64,000 bases of DNA, from the NCBI GenBank assembly GCA_021234155.1, contig JAJEKV010000041.1:4766829-4830828 (forward strand), given 5' to 3'. Within the stretch, counting starts at the first letter, position 1, and each line of letters begins with the position of its first letter. The position numbers were made by a program, and so were the translations under genes. This document shows, piece by piece, positions 43,888 through 56,929 of this stretch. The stretch is from Isoetes taiwanensis. Lineage: Eukaryota > Streptophyta > Lycopodiopsida > Isoetales > Isoetaceae. The notes beneath the pieces are model-generated. The model did not search any database and had not been told where the DNA came from. It worked only from the letters and a program-made list of their open reading frames with translations.

Positions 43888-45159
43888 TATTGCAGTAGGA
43901 AGGACATTATCATCAATAAAAGGTTACCATATTCATGGCAACAATGAGATGATTGCAATTGGGGTAATGAACCTCGCAGGATCTTGCATCTCCTGCTATG
44001 CAACTACAGATAACTAATGTTAGGAGTTCTCTTTTGTAGGGCAGATTTTTATGAGTTGTTTTCCCGTGCAGGTGCACTAGCATGATCAGCAGTAAATTTT
44101 GGTGCTGGTTGCACGACGACAGTATCAAATCTTGTAAGCCATATAGTCATGATTACTCTACTTGTGCTAATGCCCCTTTTTCACTTCACACCAAATGTTA
44201 TGCTTGCTTCCATAATCTTCTCAACTATAATTGGATTGGTTGACCCAGTAGGAGCTTTCAGGATTTGGAAGGTTGACAAATTCGATTTCCTGGCATAACT
44301 TGGTGCTTTTCTGGGTGTCCTTTTCATTTCCATTCCACTTGGCCTTGCCATTGCTGTGAGTATGCATTACAATAGTTTGTCAAACATATGAAGAGCTTGT
44401 AATTTAGCTAAATTTGATAGTCCAGGTTACTTTATCCATTATTAGGATCTTACCCCACATGTCAAGACCACATACTTCTTTACTGGGACAAATATCAGGG
44501 AGCACTGTTTACAAAAATGTGACACAGTACCTAGAGGCCAACAAGCTCCAAGGTATAATTGTTGTGCACATTGATGCAGCCATGTTCTTCTGTAATGCAA
44601 ACTACATTCGCGAAAGATATGCGAGAATGGCGATTCATGCTTGGTAAGTAAACATGGTGATATATTTACTTATCATGTTGGTTTTTTTTTCCATAGAGTG
44701 TCAAGATGGGTGGAGGAAGAGGACATAAATAAGATTCCTGTACAGTTTTTGGTGCTTGACATGAACCTTAAGTCAATTGGTGCTTGACATGAACCATAAG
44801 TCAATTATTTCACACTAGAATCTTGTGTAGGTAGTTATTCTGACAAAATTTATCCTTTGTTCAGTTGTGACAATAATTGATACCACTGGAATACATGATC
44901 TGGGGGATACACACAACATACTTCTAAGCAAGAACGTTACGGTAAGCCAAGCTATTTTTTTGCTTTATTCTGGAGGACAAGTTCCAACTCCACATTTGCA
45001 TTGTTGAACCTTAACCAATCACTTGAACAATTAGCTATTGCAAATGCATCCAGTGGTGTGCTTATAGAGTCTTTAGGGCAGGAATGGATCTTCTCCACCG
45101 TTGGAAAAGCTATAGAAGTCTGTTCAGATTGCAGGATTAGCAATCAAGATGTAAATTAG
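43886..45159 (+). pseudogene. Sulfate transporter (SULTR) 3' half, copy 1
   Basis: SULTR proteins are membrane proton/sulfate symporters with a C-terminal STAS domain. Exons: 43,886-44,009 (GIAVGR...GNNEMIAIGVMNLAGS); 44,072-44,355 (SAVNFGAGCTTTVSN, LFHFTPNVMLASIIFSTIIG, WKVDKFDFLA); 44,426-44,643 (RPHTSLLGQISGSTVYKNVT, NANYIRERYA); 44,697-44,770 (RWVEEEDINKIPVQFLVLD); 44,875-44,941 (IIDTTGIHDLGDTHN, the STAS loop); a last exon to TAG 45,157-45,159 (GQEWIFSTVGKAIEVC). Breaks: TGA 44,083-44,085 in the family's conserved SFSRSAVN, TAA after DFLA, the first donor GT changed to AT, and a duplicated 24-bp piece destroying the exon-4 donor. The N-terminal half of the gene is absent. Confidence 0.85.
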
Positions 45160-45374
45160 TGAGTATTTTGTGTTGACTACAAAATGAAATGGCAACAACA
45201 TATATTTGGACACTCTGCATACATTATGTTAGAAGAAAGACCATTTGGTCGACATTTTGGGATCTCAATGCCACCTCAAGGTTCCGCACATTTTGGCAAC
45301 ATCTTATCTCAAGAATATTGATCAAAAGATCATTCTAATATACGTCAAAAGGTAAGGGTAAATTTTCATGGTCA

Positions 45375-46763
45375 ATATTTAGTTGAGTGCATGAAGATTG
45401 CGATGGTGGTTGGAATGATCTCACTTATGGTAATGTCAAAGTTTATTATGTCTTAAGAGCATGTTAACAATCTTATCAAAAGTATCTCCAACATATAGGA
45501 AGGTATTGCAGTAGGAAGAATATTATCATCAATAAAAAAATACTATATTGATGGCAACAAAGAGATGATTGCAATTGGGGTAATGAACCTCGCAGGATCT
45601 TGCATCTCCTGCTATGAAACTACAAGTAACTAATGTTAGGAGGTCTCTTTTGTAGGGCAGATTCTTATGAGTTGTTTTTCCGCGCAGGTGCACTAGCATG
45701 ATCAGCAGTAAATTTTCGTGTTGGTCGCACGACGACAATATCAAATATTGTACTGGCAACCATAGTCATGATTACTCTACTTGTGCTAATGCCACTTTTT
45801 CACTTCACACCAAATGTTATACTTTCTTCCATAATCTTCTCAGTTGTATTTGGATTGGTTGACCCAGTAGGAGCTCTCAGCATTTGAAAGGTTGACAAAT
45901 TCAATTTCCTGGCATACCTTGGTGCTTTTCTGGGTGTCCTTTTCATTTCCATTCCACTTGGTCTTGCTATTGCTGTGAGTATGCATTACAATAGCTTGTC
46001 AAACATATGAAGAGCTTGTAGTTTAACTAAATTTGGTAGTCCATGTTGCTTTATCCATTATTAGGATCTTACCCCACATGTCAAGACCACATACTTCTTT
46101 ACTGGGACAAATATCAAGGAGCACTGTTTACAAAAATGTGACACAGTACCCAGAGGCCAACAAGCTCCAAGGTATAGTTGTGCGCATTGATGCAACTATG
46201 TTCTTCTGTAATGCAAACTACATTCGTGAAAGATATGCAAGAATGGTGATTCATGCTTGGTAAGTAAACATGGTGATATCTTTACTTATCATGTTGGTTT
46301 TTTTTCCATAGAGTGTTAAGATGGGTGGAGGAAGAGGACATAAATAAGATTCTTGTACAGTTTTTGGTGCTTGACATTAACCGTAAGTCAATTATTTCAC
46401 ACTAGAATCTTGTGTAGGTAGTTATTCCGACAAACTTTATCTTTTGTTCAGCTGTGACAATAATTGATACTACTGGAATACGTGCTCTGGGGGATACACA
46501 CAACATACTTCTAAGCAGGAACGTTACGGTAAACCAAGTTCTTTTTTTGCCTTATTCTGGAGGACAAGTTCTAACTCCACATTTGCATTGCTGAAACTTA
46601 ACCAACCACCTGAACAGTTAGCTATTGCAAATGCATCCAATGGTGTGCTTGAGAAACTATATGAATCAAAGTTTATATAGGGCAGGAATGGATCTTCTCC
46701 ACCGTTGGGAAAGCTATGGAAGTCTGTTCAGATTGCACGATTAGCAATCAAGATGTAAATTAG
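45375..46763 (+). pseudogene. Sulfate transporter (SULTR) 3' half, copy 2
   Basis: Same exon series shifted by 1,616 bp, with one additional exon at the front (about 45,390-45,430, AMVVGMISLM) before a well-kept EGIAVGRILSSIKKYYIDGN exon that ends at a functional-looking GT (45,626). It shares the TGA of copy 1 (45,699-45,701) and has its own TGA after GALSI; the Tyr lost in copy 1 (DFLAY) is kept. Exon 3 (46,040-46,259) reads RPHTSLLGQISRSTVYKNVT. The 3' end includes VLEKLYESKFI followed by an in-frame stop, EWIFSTVGKA in another register, and TAG at 46,761-46,763. It is less damaged than copy 1 but still not translatable. Confidence 0.85.
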
Positions 46764-47100
46764 TGAGTTGTGTTGAAAACTAAATGAAATGGCAACAACA
46801 CATATTTGGACACTATGTATACATTATGTTACAAGAAAGACCATTTCATTCTGGAATCTCAATGCCACCTCAAGGTTTCGCACATTTTGGCAACATTTCA
46901 TCTCAAGAATATTGACTAAAAGGTCATTCCAATATACGTCAAAGGGTAAGTGGGTCTACATTCCTACCCAATTCTTAGATCATTCTTATCAAGAATTAGA
47001 TAATTCAAGTAGCTGCAACAATGCAACAAAACCAGTAGAATCCAGTCAGTCTTACCTTGAGTCTTACCTTGACGTAGTGGAAACAGAAAGGGGTCAGGCA

Positions 47101-49056
47101 TTCTTGTTAGCCCTCGGTCGTGGAATTCTTACCAGCCCCTGCCCCATAGAATCCAGTCGCACCTCAATGACACTTCTAGATTCTACAAGTTCGAGGCGAC
47201 AATCCCAGATTTTACAAGTTTGGGGCTGGACGCTAAGATCAAAGGCTGGCAAGAATGCCTTCCCCTTTTTCATTTTAAGTAAAAGTGGGGTGATGATGTA
47301 TTTGATAGTGGCCTCTTCCATTCTTTTTAACTCATCTTAACTCAGGAAATTGCATGCTTGCCACATGCAAATATTGTGCAATTCTTGTATAACATCTAGG
47401 GTTAGTTAGATGTATAGGGGTAGCTATCTGGACCATCACCTCTCAAGTCAAATCCAGGGATCCAACCTTTAGAGTTTGCATGACATACAATAGAACATTA
47501 TAATATACAAGAAATCTTGGCCGCCACAAACATTTCTCTTTCTATGCCTTCCTCTATGTTTGAGGGAGTGATTCGATAAAGAAGCATGTTTTCAACAATC
47601 TTTTCTCTGACTACTTCCTGTATGTTTGGGAGAGTGATTCATTAAAGAGGCATGTTTCCAGCGGTTTTGAGCATAGATCACTAGCTTAGGCAAGTCAAAA
47701 GTGGTGTAACAAAAGATGGACAATTGCTAGCACCAAAGTGATCCAAGAAAGATATCTGGTACAAATAGCTAACATGGTGCTATTAGACAATTGCAAGTGC
47801 CAAAGCGACCTCAAGGAATGTATTTGGTACACATAGCTAACATGCCTAATGTTCCTAATAGGAATAATAGACTTGCAATGACATGATCATGTCCATCTAT
47901 TGGCAATTCATTCAAAGTTTCGAAGGGAGGGATGAGATTATGGTGTGGCTTGCTACTTGCCACATAAGGCAAACATTAAAAAACAATTTAGTTGTTTAGA
48001 GGTCATGGCGACATCCTTTTATATTTTTGAAATAATAAGTGCTCCACGAATAACATTGCCACAAACCAAAGCATATAGAATTTGTAGGCTGCTACATCTA
48101 GATAAAAGAATTTTTGCCCATAACATTTTGTTTAACTAATCCATTAGCACGAAGGAAAGCATATAAAGTTTATAGGCTACTAGGTTACAGTGTGGACAAA
48201 GAAAAAATATATGTTAGACGGGCAAAAAAAAGTATGCTTAACTAAGTTATGATCTAGATAAGGAAAAGGTACATGTATGATCTGCTATAGCTGCCACAAA
48301 AGCTATTGAGGGCATGGTTTGTTTTTTAAAATAAATAAGAGTTTTTGTTATTGCTTGAAATTTGAGCAAGACATTTTGATTCAATTCTGACACTGAATAC
48401 ATTTTCTTGTGCATGCCATGCTGAGACTATAAGACAAAGAATATCCAAACAACTGCTACGTGACATCATAAATATGTGGGCACTTTTGCTCTTTCGCTTG
48501 CCTTATTCTGAGAGTAACCTATAAGCACATTGAACGAGGATTTTCTCCATTGTTAAAGGCTCAGCTGATTGCCTCCTGGAAGTTCCTGCAAAAATTCAGT
48601 ATGTAGCTGGAAGTTCCTTGATAGAACTCGAGCCCTAGTTACCTGGGACAAACTTAACATTTGTACAGAATTCATAGACTTTCATGCCTCAAACATTTTG
48701 ACATGAGAACTCAATGGTTGAAACTTCTTTAATAAATCACATTCCAAGTGCTTGCTTGGCATTTAACTTTCACTTTGAGTGCAGTTTATTGGCTTCTACA
48801 TCTATTGAAAAGCAAACTTTGCTAGAAGAAAAATGGATTATTACTTATAATATGTGCCAAAAGCTACAACTACCAACAATAAATTCTGATTCGGCATTAA
48901 AGCAGTGACGTATCAAATCAAACGTCATATACACTATCATGGATTCTGCTAACCAATGGAGCAGCTCTATAGCATAATAGTGTAGTATCATGTATGTCCA
49001 TGGGCCATAACTCTGTTGCTTTATGTTTCATTTCATCTCAATCAATTTATATTGCA
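47101..49056. other. No gene recognised
   Basis: AT-rich. A 183-codon plus-strand frame (46,789-47,340) begins in the transporter 3' flank and has no recognisable content. Two diverged repeats of a TATGTTTG(A/G)G(G/A)GAGTGATTC motif lie near 47,555 and 47,620. Nothing else seen. Confidence 0.5.
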
Positions 49057-49061
49057 TGGAT

Positions 49062-50791
49062 TGTGGAGCGGTCAACACAACAGAAATTTTGATTTTTGAG
49101 TGAAACAGTGTGAAAAGAAGCTGCAATGAAGACGTATGGGCTCAAAATCGACCAAAGTGCATAGTTACAAGGTTATTTTGAAGATTGTGATGCTTATATT
49201 ATTGAAGACCATTAGAAATTCGAATTTTAGTGGTAAGGAGAAAGCACAAAGCAGTTTGATTGGAGGAGACCATATTTTTGGATTGATGAGGTGTCAAAAT
49301 CTTGGAGCTAAAGGAAGTTTTCCACATGGAGGGCAAAGATTGTAGTTTTTAAAGGTCCAGATTTTATTGGAATTGTATAAGAGAAATTCAACGGAATGAA
49401 AAAACTACCTTTTTGTGCCCTTAGCTCGCGGTGCTCTCTCACGCTTGCTTGAGCATCCGGTATGACTCGTCCATCATTGCTTGTGCATGATGCCTTCTTT
49501 TATTGATTATTATGAGTGTTAATTTGTGTGAAAGTGAATGATTCCTGCTTATGTTTGTTGAAATCCAAGTAAAATTCTCGTCTGCTTTTTTTCTGAAACC
49601 AGTTTCTAACAAGGATTACCTTGAGAGAAATCCCCAGATCCCGTGGTAAACAAAATGATTGCAATATACCTGCCGAGTATGTCAGCATTTTGCCTCGCCC
49701 TGCCTAGTCATTTGCCCGCAAGTAGAGCCGCCTTGCATCTTTCCCTAATCGTGACGTAATCGAGTTGCCTCGTGCTATATGAGAAGCATCATCCGCTTGT
49801 AGAGGTCCGAGATAGATTAAGAGTAAACTAAAAAGCAAAAACCTAGAATCTAGGATTATCAAATCAGCCTGTCTTTGCTTAGAAATCCGTCCCCTTAGGG
49901 CTATAGGAGAAATATTAAGAGCAAGATATAAGGCAAAAAATCGATCCAAGCCGCCGACTCTAAGCCGCCCGCTTTGTTGCCTCGGAGCCAAGGTATGAAT
50001 TCTAGTGTTTTGAAGCTATAGTCCGTTAAATCGTGCTCCAAACCGTGTGCAATCCCCGTACAACGCCGCCCGATTTACTCAAAAGCTACGGTTGCCATAG
50101 CCAAAACCAAAAAAGTTTTCGCAGACCATACCCTCGAATCGCATCGCCATCCCGCTTCAAACCCTTTGATTTATGTGCTATCCGCTTCTTTTCGCCCTTC
50201 CCTTTGCTAGATCCTACCTTTTCCTTCTTCCACCTTCCGATACCCTAACAAATTGCCGTTCTTACCTTCGCTCCACCATGCCATAGCTACATGCTTGCGT
50301 ATGAGCCTGAGCGATTCCGCAGAAGAGTCGGAATTGTGCATGGTCACGCCCCTTTGAAGCGTGTTTTTGCCCTAAATCAATTTTTATGAGAAAACTAACT
50401 ACACGTTAACCTAACAGCTTTTTCCAACAATTTCAGAAGTCCTATTAATAAGTTAAACTTTTGATTTCCTATTAAGTTTGCCCAATTACATAAAAAGAAA
50501 AAGATAAAAATTAAAATAACAAGGAGAACATTACTCTAAGACCATGTGATGCTAAGACAAATCAAGGATAATAAATATTACGAGTTTGCACTCACATAAT
50601 AATTAATGCAAGGAGTAAAAGGAAGCGGTGCGGCTAGGCTTAAGGGGTATAACGGAAGCTATGAGCCTAGTTGTGGTGGTGTTGGCGTAAGTAATTAACG
50701 GAATTATATTTTTTTTCGGCATTCAGATTATTATTTTGTCATCCATTGCCTAAGAACTCGGTCGGGCTTGGGGTAGGTTGACCGGCCAACA
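49062..50791 (+). repeat. 5' LTR, Tat/Athila-like element
   Basis: Matches 57,675-59,406. The differences are mostly 1-3-base indels at CAG/CTG/CG sites. The apparent frames inside are incidental. Confidence 0.95.
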
Positions 50792-51478
50792 TTTAGTGGG
50801 GGGGGCATTATGAGAAATTAACTAAAGGGTAATCGTGTTGACGAATAATAGTACAACTTTTGAATTTTTGTTATATTTTCAAAAAAAAAAAAAAAAGAGA
50901 ATAAAAATAAATAAAATAAAATAAAATTTATTAAATTTTTGTTGGATGTATAATGGCTTGCAGGAATGGAAAATTGGCCACATTTACCCATCACTAAGCA
51001 CAAAGTACTTATTTTAAATAATCCTCGTAAGAGAATTCAACCTAATAGTGGTTGGGGAGACGGTGGACCATGGGAGGAACCACGACCAATTCCTGGATGG
51101 TTGGGAACCGAAGAATTTGTAAGAAGACTTAGGCAATCTTCATTTGAAGAATTTGTAAGCCAAGAGGGGGCATCCACCTCTACGTAATTAAAAAAAAGTT
51201 ATTTGTTCCAAAGAATTAAAGTTTTTGCATGAATTGGGGCCCGGATGCTTTGAAAGGAGAAAGAAGAGCATCGAGAAGCAAGAGGTCTGAACGTAGTGCT
51301 AGACTAGAGTTTAGGGAACAAAAAGAAGGGAATTAAAAGAGCAAGTCTTGGAAGAAGAAAGATCGTTAGTAGAGCAAGGGTTTAGTAGCAAGAGCACAAT
51401 ACCCTCTAGCCCCGGGGAAAGTAGTGAAGAGGAAACCAGCTTATTTAACTCCCCGCTAATACTTCGATTCTTAATCCC
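50792..51478. other. Leader of the Tat/Athila-like element
   Basis: No standard tRNA-Met primer site; the first bases are TTTAGTGGGGGGGGCATTATG, and a different tRNA may prime. It includes an A-run (50,880-50,897) and a 73-codon frame at 50,966-51,187 (MENWPHLPITKHKV...) that may be the true gag N-terminus before a break. Confidence 0.5.
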
Positions 51479-52705
51479 ATGGCAACTAAAACTTCTAAAA
51501 TGAAATACCCAACCTTTTCTCCTTTAAAAGGGGGGGAGGCTGATTCTCACATTCAATCATTTCTGACTATTAGTGAGGCCAATCAAGAAGATGGTAATGC
51601 CGAAAGACTTAGGGTCGCTTTGGAGCAACCTTAGAGGATGGGGCAATGGAATGGTATAGAACCTCTAGGAGTATTACCCCTTTTTTGACTTGGGATGACC
51701 TTAGAAAAGCATTTTTAAAGGCCTTTAGGCCTATTGGCCTTCAAGAAAGAATAAATGATGAGCTAACATATTTACGCTTGCTGCCTAATGAAAGTCCGGC
51801 AGAGCTATGTGTCGAGGTTTAGACGGTTGGTAGCCAAAAGAGAGCCCACCCCCCTACAGCTTGAGGATCAAGTAAGATACTTTACAAATGGGTTACCACC
51901 GGATTTGGGCTTTTTCACTAAGGGTCAAACCCCAAAGAGATTTAGAAAGTGCCATCAAGATTGCAAAAGTTAGCCGAACAAGCCAAGCTAACTATGGCCC
52001 GCCATTATAATCCCTGGTTGATTATGCCTTCGTGGTTGGGTGGGGTAGCCCTCAAGAACCCTCTAGAACCCCTTTAGCAAGCCCTCACTTGGGAATGTTG
52101 GGTGTCACGCCTAGTGACTTGGGTACCATAGATTATAGTAGGCTAGCCACATTAGGGAGTGGTGCCCCAATAACAAAGCCAACCATAGAGGAAGGGGTTG
52201 ATAAAAAGTTAGAAAAGGTGGTAGAGACTCTTACTAATAAAATGAACGAGATGCAATTGAATTGGGTAAGAGGTGTGAGTAATAAGCCACAAGTAAACAA
52301 TGAGAGGACTAACATGTGGTGTGTGAAATGCAAGGGTTATGGCCATTTACCATCCGAGTGTCCTACTCCCCGCAAACATACCAATTCCTTGTAAAAAGTG
52401 TGGTAAAACTAATCACCCTACGTAAAGATGCTATTTTTGGAGAATGGAAGCTAACCCTAATACCCCTACCCCTACTTATCAAGCACAACCCTTTTATCCC
52501 GCAGCCTTATGCTACCAACGTGGAGGAAAGGCAAAATCGCCCTAGAGTTATGAAGAGGCCTCCACCCCAATGTTATAGATGTGGAGAGATAGGTCATATA
52601 GCACCTCATTGTCCTAATCCTATGAGACAAGTTGGATATCAACCCATATGGATCCGCCAAACCCAAGGCCTACATAGCCAAGAAAAAATTGTCCTCACAA
52701 ATTAA
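51479..52705 (+). pseudogene. gag: gag of the Tat/Athila-like element, frameshifted
   Basis: ATG at 51,479 opens MATKTSKMKYPTFSPLKGGE. The capsid-like core continues after a break near 51,628 (LEDGAMEWYRT, TWDDLRKAFLKAFRPIGLQE, NDELTYLRLLPNESPAELC) and again near 51,810 (RFRRLVAKREPTPLQLEDQV). Three CCHC knuckles follow: CVKCKGYGHLPSEC (52,319), CKKCGKTNH (about 52,392, with a stop before the last Cys) and CYRCGEIGHIAPHC (52,569). At least four frame breaks. Confidence 0.85.
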
Positions 52706-53200
52706 AGGCAAGAGGGGAACCATCTTCTAATAATAAGGGAAAAGAAGTGGTGGTAGATAGTCGAAGTTGTGTATGTGGACGGGTTAATATCCCGAAGTTA
52801 TGTTGTGGAGACTCGTGGGGCAAGAAGACTCGTGAGAAGAAGAAAATGAAGCACATGTGATAAATGAAGGGGATAATGAAGTTAGTGAGGTTGATGAAGG
52901 GGAACCCGAAGCGTTGTTTGAAGATATTGACCAACTCCCCATCCAATGGAAGTTAAAGAAATTTTAAATGATTTCGAGTCTAATAAAGAAAATACGGATA
53001 AGGGTAAACGTAAGAAGTACACTAGAGTTTTGAATTTAAAGGAAGAACAACCCTATGATATTTTGAAGGATTTGGAAAATAAAAGTCCTTCCTTAACATT
53101 CAAACAATTATTGCAAATCGCCCCTAGTTGTCGAAAAGGTGGTCTTGGCCGCATTAAAAAGTCATAAAGAAGTAGTTGTCAATTCTCGCATGGCCTATAA
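52706..53200. other. gag-protease linker of the Tat/Athila-like element
   Basis: Charged Lys/Glu-rich coding-like sequence (52,946-53,167 in one frame), with no domain recognised. Confidence 0.4.
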
Positions 53201-53848
53201 TTGCGTATATGAGTTCACCTTTGTCCGGATGTGGAAATAAGTGGGCGAAAGTGATACCAAAATTGCACTATTGATGGGGGCTCAAGTGAACATTATGCCC
53301 GAGAGTATGTGGAGGAAACTAGATTTGCCAGAGCCTATGCCTGTAAGTTTTATAGTGAGGATGGCTGATCAACGAAAGGTAACACCTTTGGGATTAGTTA
53401 CTGGGATTAAAACCTTAATTGCTGGTGTAACTTTCTTTGTGGATTATGTCATTTTAAAGATGCCAAATAGTGCATGCACTTATCCATTATTGTTAGGAAG
53501 GCCATGGTTAATGCAAGCATCAGCTAAAAATATGATTGGTCTACGTGCTATTTGCAAATTGGAGATGGGAATAATTTAATCAAGATAAGGGTCCATGTTC
53601 AATCTGGTAATAAGGATGACAATGATAGTGATACTAGTTCCTCAATTGAAGATATGCATGTTGATAATAATGATGATGAGGTAGATAGTAACGAGAATAA
53701 TAATGAAATAGAAGTAGACCAAGTTTATGTAGAGCAAGAGGATTATGAAAAACTAACAATGAGGGATGATACTTCATCTGTGGCTTTAGAGGAATGGATG
53801 AATGGTGTAAATGTTTTTGTCAGTAAATGTGGAAGAAGTAAATGAAAC
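53201..53848 (+). pseudogene. Retropepsin-like protease region with damaged active site
   Basis: 53,241-53,579 reads IALLMGAQVNIMPESMWRKL, then PLLLGRPWL, the flanks of the family's 'LIDSGAQVNIMPESMW...LLGRPWL'. The catalytic Asp-Ser/Thr-Gly is gone because the bases that would encode it are short by three or more; this deletion sits at a predicted TCTGG. A long acidic Asp/Asn/Glu-rich stretch follows (53,590-53,760). Confidence 0.75.
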
Positions 53849-54009
53849 TATAAAGGAAGAAGAAGAGGAGAGATATCCTGAGTACTTCTCAAAATTTGAG
53901 GAGGGAGAACCCAAGTTAAAAGAAACCCCTCCCATTGTGCATCCAAGGAAGTCCAACAAATGCTAACCCGTCCCCACTTATGATGAGTTGAATTTAGGTA
54001 CTTCGAGAA

Positions 54010-55450
54010 CCCAAGATGGTGCGATTGGGAAAACTTAATCTTGGTGAAGAACATAAAGAATATAAGGATCTCCTCATGTAGTTTAAGGATGTCTTTGCAT
54101 GGACGTATGAGGATCCGGGTATATCACCCGAAGTTAAGTGTGCATAGAATTGTACTTGAGGCTAACACAAAAGCTATAAGGCAACGACCCTACAGGATGA
54201 ACCCTCATTACTCAAAGGTGGTAAGGGAAGAGCTGGATAATTTAATTAAAGCTAAGTTTATTGAACCAAGGGAAACTAGTGAGTGGTTGTCCCCAATAGT
54301 TATAGTTCCAAAGAAGTCTAAAAATTAAGGGTGTGTGTGGACTATAGAAAATTAAATGCCGCCACCATTAAGGATGGGTTTCCCCGTTCCTTTCAATCGA
54401 TAACGCTATTGATTCGGTTGCTGGCCATGAGTACTATTCTTTTCTTGACGGGTTCAAGGGGTACAACCAGTGAGTATTGCCATGGAAGATAGGGAAAAAC
54501 CACATTTGTCACGGAATGGGGTGCTACATGTATAAGGTCATGCCATTCGGGTTGTGTAATGCCCCCGCCACTTTCCAAAGGGTAGTTACGGGTGCATTTA
54601 AAGATTATCTAAGAGACTTTATGGAAGTGTTTCTTGATGATTTCGTTTTTTAGTACCGTGCAAGAACATCGGAGAAACTCAGATTATGCTTTATGAAATG
54701 TCGAGAATATGGTATATCTCTAAACCCTATGAAATGTTTGTTTGGAGTTACCCATGGGACGTTGTTGGGTAGGATCATTTCGGGCAAGGGTATTGCAATT
54801 GACCCCGATAAGACTAAAGTTATTTCGAATTGGAGCCACCTACTAACATTAAGCAATTACAAGCATTTCTTGGGCATATAGGGTATCATCGAAGATTCAT
54901 AAGATATTATGCTAATAAGGCTTTACCATTAACCGCGCACTCCTTAAAGGGGAAGGAATATCGCTGGACACAAGAATGTCAAAAAGCATTTACAAGTTTA
55001 AAAGAAGCACTAATAACTCGCACCCATACTACTTAGTTTTCCTAATTGGGAAAGGGAATTTCATGTCCATGTAGACTCTTCGTGATATGCAATAGGAAGT
55101 ATTTTGTCACAACCACAACAAGATGGGTGGGATCATCCAATTTATTATGCTAGTCGCCAATTGTCTAATGCGTAAAAGAATTATTCAACAACCGAAAAGG
55201 GAAGGATTGGGCATGATTTATTCAATTATAAAGTTTCGCCACTATTTATTGGGAAAAGAATTCGTATTTTTGTTGACCACCAAGCATTGAGATATTTAAT
55301 TTTAAAACCTTGCTTGCGATCCGGGAAGAATAACTAGATGGTTACTCATGTTGCAAGAGTTTCAATTTCGTATAATTGTAAAACCAGAAAATCTCATGCA
55401 CCTCACCACACCATTTATCGCGATTATTGAGTGATTCTAACGATAAAGGG
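54010..55450 (+). pseudogene. pol: Reverse transcriptase and RNase H of the Tat/Athila-like element, decayed
   Basis: RPYRMNPHYSKVVREELDNL, EWLSPIVIVPKKSKN, then after a stop CVDYRKLNAATIKDG, YMYKVMPFGLCNAPATFQRV and EVFLDDFVF (catalytic Asp pair kept), then GISLNPMKCLFGVTHGTLLG. RNase H pieces include EREFHVHVDSS and IYYASRQLSNA. Many frameshifts. Confidence 0.9.
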
Positions 55451-55649
55451 GTAAAAGATGACTTGCCCGATGCTAACTTGTTTATGGTGACCGCAGCCTG
55501 CAATGGTATGTTGATGTGGGTCAATTCCTTTCCAATCGGTGAATTTCCGTGATGATATGAGAGCCATAGAAAGGAAAAAGATTAATTCAAAAAATGTAAA
55601 CCTTTCACTTTGTTGGCCGGAACCTTGTATAGGGTAGGTAAAGATGATA

Positions 55650-56797
55650 TCCTGCGCGTAGATGCATATTCCCTCATGAAGTGCAAAAGGTCATTAGAGC
55701 TTGCCATGATTCCCCTCGCCGAGGTCATTTTGCTGCAGATGTCACCGCTAAGAAAGTGTTAAATGCCTGGTTATTGGTGGCCTAGTTTGTACCATGATGT
55801 AACAATCCGGTAAAACATTGTGACCTTTGCCAAAGATTGGGTCGGCCTACTAGACGAGATTCTATGCCTCCTCACCCGATAGTTCCCATATTACCTTTTG
55901 AAAATGGGGGATATATTTTGTAGGTCCCATTAATCCTCCTTCAGCTCAAACCCGTTGTGAGTATATATTGGTGTGCACGGATTATGTTACCAAATGGGTT
56001 GAGGCAAAAGCATTGAGAAATGCTAATGCAAACTAGTGTGTAGCAACTTTCTTATATGAAAACATCATTACTAGGTTTGGGTGTCCCTTAGAGTTGGTTA
56101 GTGATAGAGGTTCACACTTTATCAATGATGTGGTCGCTACCTTGACTGAACGCTACGCCATAGCCCATAGAAAGAGTACACCCTATCATCCCCAAGCCAA
56201 TGGCCAAGTTGAAAGAACCAATAAAACTCTATATGTAATATAATGACGAAGATTTGTAACGCTAATAGGACTGATTGGGATAAGAGATTGTTAGATGCAT
56301 TATGGGCCTATAGAATAGCTTACAAAGTTACCACGAAATCTACTCCCTTCATGTTAGTGTATGGCCAAGAGGCCATCTTACCTATTGAAATAGAAATTCC
56401 ATCATTACGAGTGGCTGTAAGGGAAAAGCTTGATGAAGATGGTAGTCTTAAGGCACGCTTGCAAGAATTAGAGAAGCTAGATGAAGTACGTCTTCATGCA
56501 TACATGGCTAGAGAAGCACTCCAAAGGCAACGTAAAACATGGTATGATGCTCATAATAAAAATAAAGAATTTGTGGAAAATGATTTGGTATTGTTATATG
56601 ATTCAAAACATTGGAAGAAACCTGGAAAGTTGAGAATGAGATGGGCAGGACCATATGTAGTCCTTAAAATTTTTCCTAACGGTTCTGTGTCATTGCAAGA
56701 TTTACAGGGGAATGAGCTCCCAACGCGAATTAATGGTGCCCGCCTTAAGCCATATTATGCACCAAGGACTTTCAAGAAACTTCCAGATGCAATGTAA
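55650..56797 (+). pseudogene. pol: Integrase of the Tat/Athila-like element
   Basis: Zinc finger remnants (GHFAADVTAKKVL, HCDLCQRLGRPTRRD), catalytic Asp in [16 protein letters not shown], Asp in LVSDRGSHFINDVV, Glu in HPQANGQVERTNKTL. A frame break near 56,240 is followed by an open 184-codon C-terminal part (56,243-56,797: DWDKRLLDALWAYRIAYKVT, RMRWAGPYVVLKIFPNGSVS) ending in TAA. There is no chromodomain. Confidence 0.9.
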
Positions 56798-56810
56798 TTC
56801 ATCGAGAGCG

Positions 56811-56835
56811 ATGAATACAAGTAAGGGGGGATAAT
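56811..56835 (+). other. Internal second polypurine tract
   Basis: AATACAAGTAAGGGGGGATAAT just after the integrase stop is identical to the tract at 57,653-57,674. It could act as a central polypurine tract or be one end of a duplication. Confidence 0.75.
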
Positions 56836-56929
56836 AGCATAATAAGAAAAAAATTATTAAAAAAGTGAAAAAAATAAATAAAAAATAAAATTAAAGAATT
56901 TGATTTTTCTTATTATTCATCTGCTTGCT

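Larger units (their letters stand above)
43886..47100 (+). repeat. Direct tandem duplication, offset 1,616 bp
   Basis: Unit 1 is 43,886-45,501 and unit 2 starts at 45,502. Homology includes introns and 3' flank (for example CAATGCCACCTCAAGGTT at 45,269 and 46,862, and CATTTTGGCAACAT following), fading near 46,950-47,100. The left boundary coincides with the LINE breakpoint. Confidence 0.9.

Noticed and set aside
46789-47340. 183-residue new gene
   Set aside because: It starts in the transporter 3' flank, has no motif, and the homologous part of unit 1 does not keep the frame.
49136-49345. 69-codon frame found identically at 57,749
   Set aside because: Identity is due to the two LTRs; the frame has no independent support.
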